Made by a program: the position numbers and the translations under genes. The notes below the pieces were generated by a model. That model did not search any database and had not been told where the DNA came from. It saw only the letters and a program-made list of their open reading frames with translations. From Adiantum capillus-veneris (Eukaryota; Streptophyta; Polypodiopsida; Polypodiales; Pteridaceae): 64,000 nt of DNA. Within the stretch, counting starts at the first letter, position 1, and every line of letters starts with the position of its first letter. The stretch lies in the NCBI GenBank assembly GCA_014529385.2, contig CM043947.1, forward strand, positions 102,856,811-102,920,810, written 5' to 3'. Positions 56,219 to 64,000 of this stretch are shown here, piece after piece.

Positions 56219-59200
56219 TTATCCTTGAATGCCGATTGAAGATGAGCAAAAGCTCAACTTCTCCTTGTTGACCACCTTTGTAAACATGTCTGTAGGATTT
56301 TCACTTGTATGCACCTTTCCTAGCTTTAGTTGTCCCTCTTCCAAAAGAGTGCGTATGAAGTGATATCTCACCTCAATGTGCTTTGTCCTTGAATGAAAGG
56401 CTGAGTTCTTCGCAAGATGGATAGCGCTTTGGCTATCACTATACAAGACACAATTGTCTTGTTTGAATCCAAGCTCTTCTAAGAATCTGTGAAGCCATAG
56501 AATTTCTTTGCTTGCCTCCGTCATTGCTACATACTCTGCTTCCGTGGTAGAAAGTGAAACCACTTTCTGCAGCTTTGAAGCCCAGCTTACTGCTGTGCCT
56601 CCAACCGTGAACACATAGCCAGTAGTGCTCCTTCGAGTATCTTTGTCACCTGCCATATCTGCATCAGCATACCCTTCTAGAAAAATATTAGTTCCTCCAA
56701 AATACAAAGCATTTGTTGTTGTCCCTTTTAGATACCTAAGTATCCACTTCACAGCTTGCCAATGCTCTTTACCTGGGTTGTCCATGAACCTACTCACAAC
56801 TCCCACTGCATGTGCAATGTCTGGCCTTGTCCAGACCATAGCATACATTAGAGAACCTACCGCTGCAGCATATGGAACTTTAGACATATAGGCTATCTCC
56901 TCTTGTGTCTTTGGACACATATCCTTCGTTAGTTTAAAATGACCAGTCAAAGGTGTAGAAACTGGTTTTGCATTTTGCATTGCAAACCTTTCTAGTACCT
57001 TCTTGATGTAATCTTCTTGAGATAGCTTTATTGTCTTCTTTGTCCTGTCCCTTGATATTTTCATACCAAGTATCCTCTTTGCAGCACCTAAATCTTTCAT
57101 TGAAAAAGATTTGGAAAGCTCCTCTTTTAGGTCTTTGATGTCTTGCATGTTAGCACTTGCAATCAACATGTCATCAACATACAACATTAGGATGATGAAT
57201 TTCCCATCTCCCAAATTCTCCGTGTAGACGCAGTGATCCGAGTTGCATCTTGTGAATCCATGATCCAACATCCATCGATCAAACTTCAAGTACAATTGTC
57301 TTGATGCTTGCTTTAAACCATACAAGCTCTTCTTTAATCTGCAAACCATTTTCTCCTTACCTTTTACTTCATACCCCTTTGGTTGAAGCATGTAGATTTC
57401 CTCCTCTAAGTCACCGTGAGGGAATGCTGTATTTACATCCATTTGCTCGAGATTTAGATCATGAGCAGCCACAAGGCTTAAGACAAGCCTAATTGAGTTC
57501 ATTTTTACAACAGGAGAAAATATTTCATTGAAGTCAATACCCTTCTTTTGAGAAAAACCTTTTACCACAAGCCTAGACTTGTACCTTTTCTTCCCACATT
57601 CTTCTTCCTTTAGCTTGTACACCCATTTGTTTTGAAGTGCCCGCTTACCTTTAGGCAACTCAACCAACTCCCATGTTTGGTTGCGATGTAGTGAGTCCAT
57701 CTCCACTTGCATGCTCTTCGTCCATTCTTCTTTGGATTCATGTTGCATAGCTTCTTCATATGATTCCGGCTCTCCAGAATCTGAGATCAAGAGATGGTTG
57801 AAGGAAGGAACAAACCTTTCTGGAGGTCTACTTGCTCTTGTAGATCTTCGGGGAATAGGTTGAGGCTCCTCATTTGGTTGACGTTGTTGCAAATTGTCAC
57901 CGTTTGCAGTCCTTGAGTCTTCACCGTCCTCAAGCTCCATGTACTCATCACCTGTTTCTTTTGTTTGTTTTCTTTCCAAGTAATCTTTGTACATATTTTG
58001 TTCGTTAAAAATTACATCCCTACTCCTTAAGATTTTACCATCTTCAGGATTCCATAGGCGATACCCAAAGTCTCCTTCTCCATAGCCAATGAAGAAACAC
58101 TTTTTGGACTTTGCATCTAACTTTGATCTTAGGCTTCTATCTATGTGCATGAAAGCCTCACACCCAAACACTTTGAGAAATGCATAATTCACCGGTTTAC
58201 CTGTCCATGCCTCTTCTGGAACTCCCCCGTCCAATGCCATTGAGGGTGACCGATTGATTAAGTACATAGACGTACTTACAGCTTCCGCCCAAAGCTCAAG
58301 CGGTAGGCCTGCATGTAGCCGCATGCTTCGTGCTCGTTCCATGATTGTCATGTTCATCTTTTCCGAAATCCCATTTTGTTGAGGTGTCCTTGGGGTTTTC
58401 CTTTGCCTCTGAATGCCATTGCTAGCACAAAAGCTTTCAAAAGCTTGGCTGCAATATTCGCCTCCATTGTCAGATCTGAGGCATTTAACCTTGGTACCTG
58501 TTTCATTCTCCACAAAGGCTTTCCACCTTTGAAATATGGAAAATACATCGGATTTATTCTTCATGACATAAAACCATGTTTTTCTAGTCGCATCGTCTAT
58601 GAATGTTACATAGTACAATGAGCCACCAAGTGATGGTGTACTTGCATGACCCCAGACATCAGAATGAACCAACTCAAGTTTTTTATTTTTTCTTTCATTT
58701 CTTGATTTTTGAAATTTTACCCTCTTTTGTTTACCATAAACACAATCTTCACAGAACTCTAAGTCCACTTCTTTCAAAACTGGTAGAAGCTTCTTTGTTT
58801 GAAGGATTTGCATTCCTTTGGCACTCATATGCCCAAGTCGATAGTGCCACACCGCACTGTCAACTTCTGTAGTTGCTGCACAAGCTGAAGGTTTCATGCT
58901 AACAGTACACAAGTAAAGTGTACCGACTTTTTCACCCTTGGCAACCACCAAAGATCCCTTTGAGATCTTCCACCGTTTGTTTCCGAATGCAATGTTGTGA
59001 CCTTCATCGTCCAATTGTCCTGTAGAGATCAAATTTTTGCGAAGAGAAGGAACATGCTTAACATCTTTAAGCTTCCATTCATTTCCGTTAGCAGTTTTGA
59101 CAGAAACTGTACCTTTGCCGACAATCTCACAAGCTTCATCATCTCCCAAGTATACATACCCAAAATTACCTTTGGTGTAGTCTTGGAAATGTTGCTTGTG

Positions 59201-60100
59201 TGGTGTCGCATGGAATGAAGCCCCGGAATCTACTATCCAGGAATTAGACACATTGTCTAATGAGAGAATTAGAGCATCTTTCTCTACTTTACCTGCCACA
59301 TTGGCCTCCGATGTTGGCTTGTTGTCTTGAGACTCTGTCTCCTTCTTCTTCTTGGACCAGCAATCCTTCTTGACGTGGCCCTTCTTGCCGCAGTTCCAAC
59401 ATTCAAGAACTGACTTTGTGCGTGACTTGCTCTGCCTTGAGCTTTCATGACCCTTTTGGTTTTTGAACCTCTCCTTAAGCCTTCCTCTTGTTTCCACTGA
59501 TAGTGTAGCACTTGATGATTCTCCTGTGCTTCTCCTTCGCATTTCCTCGCTTAGGAGAACACCCACAACATCATCAAACTTAAGAGTATTTGTGCCAGAG
59601 ATAGAATTACTTACAGCCATCACAAGGCTGTCCCAACTATCCGGTAGAGATGATAGTATAAGGAGAGCTCGCACTTCGTCATCGAAATTGATTTTCATTG
59701 ATCGAAGTTGACTTATGTTTGTGTTAAAGTCATTTAGGTGTTCTGCAATTGAAGCATTCTCTGCCATCTTTAGATTGAACAAGCGCTTCATAAGAAATAC
59801 CTTATTGGATGCCGATGGTTTCTCGTAGAAGTCGTCAAGTGACTTCATCAAGTCCTCTGTGGTCTTCATCTCCGAAACATTGAAGGCCACCGTTGATGCC
59901 AAGCTTAACCGGATTGTTCCCAGTGCCTTTTGATCAAGGACAATCCATGCTTCATCTGCCATTGTTGCGGGCTTCTTCGCAAGACTGCCTAGTGGCAAAT
60001 AGAGGTCCTTCTGGTAGAGATAGTCTTCAATCTGCATCTTCCAATGTTGGTAGTTTTTGCCGTTGAACTTCTCAATCTTGAGCTTCCCTTACTCCTCCAT
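56219..60100 (-). CDS. Copia 2 gag-pol polyprotein (one nonsense codon near the start)
   Basis: The natural start is ATG at 60100 (MEE), but codon 4 is TAA (60089-60091). The rest, open from Met at 60037 for 1272 codons, is complete. Numbered from 60037: gag UBN2-like (1-170), zinc knuckle C213-C226 (C-WN-C-GKKG-H-VKKD-C), protease active site D270 in WIVDSGASFHA, pre-integrase HYRLGHMS...C-EDC, integrase D460, D523 and E559 (exactly 35 residues between the last two), RT with MDVNTAFPHGDLEEEIYM and YVDD, and RNase H with YADADMAGD, STTEAEYVAM, YSDSQSAIHLAKN and HIEVRYHFIR. All catalytic residues are present. The region between 60100 and 60037 encodes KLKIEKFNGKNYQHWKM, the normal gag start, so the TAA is the only visible lesion. 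Confidence 0.93.
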
Positions 60101-60159
60101 AACTCCCACTCAATTCAAGGAAATCTTTCCTTGAGATAATTTAGCTACAAGCAAACCTT

Positions 60160-60171
60160 GCTCTGATACCA
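60160..60171 (-). other. Copia 2 primer-binding site (initiator Met tRNA)
   Basis: tggtatcagagc on the minus strand, two bases inside the 5' LTR. Confidence 0.92.
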
Positions 60172-60173
60172 GT

Positions 60174-60974
60174 TGTTAGGAAATAAGACGTAGCTAAATA
60201 GATAATTGAGTAGATTACTTAATGGAGAGAGACAAATTTATATACACGAGATTATAGAGTAGAGAGAGAGAGAGAGAGAGAGAGAGTACACACGATATAC
60301 GTGGTTCACCCAATGTGGGCTACGTCCACGGGAAAGCAGCCACTCAATGGCTTTAGTACTTCAAAACAAGAAGTAGTTTACAAAGGGATTATACCCTTAA
60401 TGGAGCTCCCGCCTTGCTTCACTCTCACCACCTCACAGTCACCTTGTTGCATCAACTTCACACTATGAAATGTGTGTAGAAATGGCCTCCTTTTATAGGC
60501 CAAAAGGGCTGCCCTCTCTTATGAGAGACAGCCATGTGTAGCCGCCCTTGTGCGAATAAGTCCAAATCGGACCCTCCAATCCGCCCATGTGTGTCCGCCC
60601 TTGAGAAGACAAGTCCGCTTTTGAATTCGGCCACCGGCCATTGAATTCGGCCACCGGCCACCGGCCATTGACTTCCGACCACCGGCCATCAGCCATTGAC
60701 TACCGGCCACTGGCCAACCGATCGGTTGTTTTCCGACCACTTTCCGGCCGCCGTCCGACCATAATATTCCGGCGAAAAAAGAATATTCCGGCGAAAAAGA
60801 ATATTCCGCCGTCGAGGCCTTTAAAGTTGCCCCTGATTCTTGTCCATGAAAATTTTGGTTTTCGGTGAGTGATTTTCCTTCACGCACGATTGCTTCTCCT
60901 CATAATGGGGGCCTTACAAATGTGCGCTTTTACCACAAAAAATTACAAGGGTAAATCAGGCTCCATACTTAACA
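60174..60974 (-). repeat. Copia 2 5' LTR
   Basis: 801 bp. Compared with the other LTR it has a longer GA run (about 60258-60286), an extra ttgaattcggccaccggcca unit near 60632-60652, and a duplicated aagaatattcc unit near 60779-60805. The duplications probably arose after insertion by slippage, or one copy lost them. Confidence 0.93.
60490..60497 (-). promoter_or_regulatory. TATA box (tataaaag) of the copia 2 5' LTR
   Basis: cctataaaaggagg on the minus strand, followed about 30 bases later by the probable transcript start. It would drive the full-length RNA. Confidence 0.75.
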
Positions 60975-60979
60975 GACCA
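60975..60979. repeat. Target-site duplication gacca, right copy of copia 2
   Basis: gacca directly after the LTR end cttaaca. Confidence 0.9.
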
Positions 60980-61587
60980 TATGGAAACCTAGAACCTTGG
61001 AAGTAGAAACTGCATAAATTCCTTGGTTCCTTGACGCACAATACATCTGCGATTGCATATCCTGAAGTTATGCAGGTTGATAACTTCTGCATGGGGATCA
61101 TACCGCTCCCGAAACAACAACAATCCGTTGACGTTCAAAATAATTAGTCTCTGCAAACATTTTGTAAAACGAATAAGTAGTTAGATAATAGGTTACTTTC
61201 ATATTGTTTAATATAGAATATTAATGGAACAATCATAGGGATATCTAGCAAGGGTCCATACTTGGCTTACCTTCCATCGAGGTTGTCTTTTCCACTGTTG
61301 AAATCCTGGAGCATCTTCTCTTCTTCTTCTACTATTCGAGACTCTTGTATCTCCAGTGTTGAAGGATCCATTGCACCTGGATTTGCTTCTAATGTGCTAT
61401 GATCTGTTTGTGTGTCAGGCATAAAAGACTCTTGATTTTCAAGCTCAACAGGTGGAGGTGTGGTAGAGGTATGCTTTGCTTGAGGGTTAGAGCATTCTTT
61501 CTCAGCCCCTCCCTCTGCATAAAATTCATCCTTCTGAAACCCTCCAAGTGCAGAGGGAGTTTCAACATGTATTTCTTTCTCAGCCCA

Positions 61588-63253
61588 TCAGTCTATGTGC
61601 TTTTGCTCCTGTGTGGGCTTCATTAGGGCCAATGTGGATGAAAAAAGGACCGTGTAAGGATCTCAAAAGGGGCAACCTAAAAAAGACCATGAAGATCTTA
61701 CAAAAACTATTGAACATGGGTACTCATTGGATAGATGATCAAGCGCCACCCATGGACCATTTGAGCGCTAGATTTGGAGTTCATATGAAAACGTTATGGC
61801 TAAAATAGTGCAAAATATTCCAAAAGCAAGTGAAGGAGATCTTGACACGTGTACAAAAGTGCCATACTTTTGGAAATGTGGCTCCTCCTTGACCCTTAGA
61901 TCAAGAATAGAGAAAGCCTAAACAACCCATATTTCATCCAAATTGGCCCTAATGTCCCCTCATTTGGAATTTTCTCCTTGTCAAACTCTCCCTCTCCAAC
62001 ATTTCTCATCTCCAAAGTCTGTCCCTCCTCTTGCTCCTGTTCTTATGGAATCTGTTTGGTGCAGTCCAACACTCTCATATTTTATGTATCTACAAGAAAG
62101 AGGAGTTGGTATGAACCCAACACAACAATTGTCTCCATTGTCTATCAAAAATAAAACCAATTTAGAATTATCAATACTCATAGTCTCAATTCTAAATGCG
62201 TTCCTCGAATTGAGTTTAGTGTCCAAAAGCTAGATTGTCAAGTTCAATGGACATGAGGCTCCGGTGGTGGTTGCTCTTATACGGAAAAATTATGGTTGTT
62301 ACTTGCAACATTGGTTTGAATAATGAGCAAGCCACTTCTTGAATGTGCCGATAAGGGCTTTTTCCATTCTTGCCAGCATGGGCGTACTAGCATTGGCAAC
62401 TTCACCACCACCAATCTCCACCCACACCATGGTTGGTTTACTAATCATGACTACCCCATGCACATAAGCACTCATTATCACCCCCATAAGGCAACATGCC
62501 TATGCTAGGATTGAGTGCACCGATGCCATGCTACCCCAGGCCACTCTCGGTACTAGTGCTTGACATCACTGGTGGCTGCATCGTCTTCATGTTTCCCTCA
62601 ACTAATCTCCCGCTAATGTGCTAACACTGCTAACTCCAAAGTTTTCCATGCACCATATGGGGCTCGCATTCCATCATGCATCCCCAGTGCCAGGAGCAAG
62701 GTTGGTAACAGCCAAGGCCACCGTTTTGTAAGTATCATCATCATCAATAAAAGTGTGCAATTCTGTCATGATCTTTGAGTCCAATCTCTCCTCTCTCTAG
62801 CTTTGTTCTCCCCATATCCTTGGAATGATCCTTCCCTTGTATATCACTTTGCTTGTGCTTCATCACGTGCGCCATCACTAGCCAGTCATGCTCCATTCGG
62901 ACCTTGTCACATACATCTCTTGTAAACACACTCTTGAGTGTTAACTAGGCAATTTTTTATATATCTAGACGTTTTCTATATCATAATTTTATGTTAATTA
63001 CCTAGATGGAATCTCATTCATGCCAAACTAGGTCATCTACGTCTGCGTCCTATCCGCACTTATGCTAGGTGGTGCCCCTTATAGCTATAGTATAACTCCT
63101 ACCTTGAGATGATGCTTGGGGAGGTTTAGGCTATGTGTGGTGTAGAGGCAACCCCCTCTAGCATGTCATTTACGAACATCATTGCCATGCCAAGCCCAGG
63201 AAAAGATAACCCATATGATTATTCTTTTCTTATAGGCATGATTCAATGTACAT

Positions 63254-63305
<52 letters not shown>

Positions 63306-63600
63306 GACAATTTTACTTTACTTATAGCACGTGGACGGGTGTTTTTTTAAAGCCGTCGTTCGCACGTTGTAGAGCACTAAATGGTAATGTTGGGTGATAG
63401 GCAATCAAATAAGACCAACACAGACTGACAGAGAAGCCCCTCCCTCTATTTGTTCTCCTATGGCGTGCATATACATAGTATTGGTCTACTAATTGTTCTT
63501 AGCGTGCCATGGATCATATAAGGGGTAGCAAAACAGGGAGAGAGAGGAGTTGGAACTCTCTAAGTAACCTCTGTTGAAAAAAACTAACCCAAATGAGAAC
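61588..63600. other. Gene-poor DNA
   Basis: No coding region is recognised on either strand. Text at 61700-61860 (ttggagttcatatgaaaacg and neighbours) resembles LTR non-coding DNA but has no partner here. The part 62320-62720 is CA- and CC-rich without a clear ORF. Contains the GA repeat at 63257. Confidence 0.5.
63257..63304. repeat. (GA)n microsatellite
   Basis: About 23 ga units. Confidence 0.97.
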
Positions 63601-63608
63601 AATCTGTC

Positions 63609-63610
<2 letters not shown>

Positions 63611-63660
<50 letters not shown>
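63611..63660. repeat. (AG)n microsatellite
   Basis: About 25 ag units followed by a short interrupted run to 63682. Confidence 0.97.
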
Positions 63661-63662
<2 letters not shown>

Positions 63663-63770
63663 TGAGAGTGAGAGAGAGAGTTAAATGTTGGCGTCTCCCG
63701 ATACTTACCTTTTTTTGCTTGTATTTTGTTTTTCTTAGGATTAAGATCCCACTGAATGAAGAGGTAGAGG

Positions 63771-63941
63771 ATGGATCCAGAAATTGTCTTACGTGAACAG
63801 GAAGCAGAAGAGAGATCACCTAAGTTGCTGGGAGACTCTTTAAAGAGAGATGTGGACTTTGCTTTGGCTAAAGATACATTTCTTGGAGATGATGTTGTGG
63901 GGAGAGAGGAACCCCCAATGACTCAGAAGCTTCAAAACTAG
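63771..63941 (+). CDS. Possible exon or small ORF at the window edge
   Basis: ATG at 63771 opens 56 codons starting MDPEIVLREQEAEERSPKLL, acidic and coding-like, ending TAG 63939. An acceptor-like ttttcttag lies at about 63729-63737. A second frame reads NDSEASKLEEVP up to a donor-like gtaagc at 63953, so the true exon may continue there after an indel. Family unknown. Confidence 0.3.
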   Translation: MDPEIVLREQEAEERSPKLLGDSLKRDVDFALAKDTFLGDDVVGREEPPMTQKLQN

Positions 63942-64000
63942 AAGAAGTGCCTGTAAGCTAGAAGCTTCAATTGACTAGCACCAAAAAGATAAACATTGAT

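Larger units (their letters stand above)
55419..60974 (-). mobile_element. Ty1/copia element 2, nearly intact, minus strand
   Basis: LTRs at 55419-56158 (740 bp) and 60174-60974 (801 bp) begin tgttagg and end cttaaca. A primer site for initiator tRNA-Met lies at 60160-60171 and a purine tract at 56159-56170, both on the minus strand. A 5-bp duplication gacca flanks it. A single open frame of 1272 codons encodes all copia domains. The LTRs differ mainly by small duplications and a longer GA run. It sits in an exon of the NIF-like gene. Confidence 0.95.
55087..61587 (-). pseudogene. NIF/FCP1-like (HAD phosphatase) gene, split by a copia element
   Basis: Minus-strand exons flank the copia element. 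An upstream exon, open from 61587 to 61271, is acidic (E, P, T-rich) and ends in the donor ag|gtaagcc. The next exon starts at 61148 (acceptor cag-ag) in matching phase and reads RLIILNVNGLLLFRERYDPH, then GTKEFMQFLLPRF*VSIW. The copia element begins inside the following codon (TSD gacca). The frame resumes at 55413 with SAML*RNLIPL and a gtaaat donor. A last block (55218-55087) reads NTLLIDDTPHKGLLNPPGTT and ends LEDILIPYL*. LDVNGLL, RFEVxxWS and NTLLIDDSPYKALLNPP are hallmarks of plant NLI-interacting-factor proteins. The first catalytic D is N here (LNVNG), and two TAG stops occur, so the gene is dead apart from the insertion. Exact borders of the middle exon (about 55219-55330) are unsure. 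Confidence 0.75.

Noticed and set aside
63593-63819. Frames with RERERE or LSLSLS repeats on both strands
   Set aside because: They are translations of the GA/AG microsatellite.

Overview
The window is nuclear DNA of a land plant with a large, repeat-rich genome. The evidence is spliced genes with GT-AG introns of plant families (DUF1997; an NLI-interacting-factor/FCP1-like phosphatase), several Ty1/copia and Ty3/gypsy LTR retrotransposons with plant-type primer sites, and a LINE with a plant-type zinc-knuckle ORF1 and a zf-RVT tail. The repeat load would suit a fern, lycophyte or gymnosperm, but the sequence alone does not settle the species.

Layout. 1-170: GC-rich LINE 5'-end-like DNA. 283-915: LINE zf-RVT relic. 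1223-4734 (+): the last four exons of a DUF1997 gene, reconstructed across three introns. 4735-6720: gene-poor DNA. 6721-16200: a degenerate gypsy element (A) with a heat-shock-element-like repeat and TATA box upstream, split in its RT by a 6.75-kb LINE on the minus strand (9191-15940, 14-bp target-site duplication). 16200-21240: degenerate DNA with a primer-site-like motif, a protease relic and an unidentified decayed coding stretch.

21388-37536 (+): gypsy element B, with gag, protease, RT, RNase H, a doubled integrase zinc-binding module, the integrase core and a second protease-like domain after the integrase. A copia element with 236-bp LTRs (28448-33601, TSD gatga) sits exactly at its RT YMDD box. 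37537-43972: non-coding leader-like DNA with a 22-bp palindrome repeated every 285 bp, then a decayed coiled-coil ORF.

43973-54799: a non-autonomous LTR element in the rare form LTR-internal-LTR-internal-LTR (period 4407 bp, LTR about 2015 bp), flanked by ccgt on both sides. Its LTR carries two small ORFs that are paralogues of each other. 55087-61587 (-): remains of an NIF/FCP1-like gene, split inside an exon by a nearly intact copia element on the minus strand (55419-60974, TSD gacca; 1272-codon open polyprotein). 61588-64000: gene-poor DNA with GA microsatellites and a possible exon at the edge.

The elements form nested insertions, so relative ages can be read: LINE after gypsy A, copia 1 after gypsy B, copia 2 after the NIF-like gene. 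Most coding copies are broken by stops and frameshifts. Only copia 2 looks close to autonomous.
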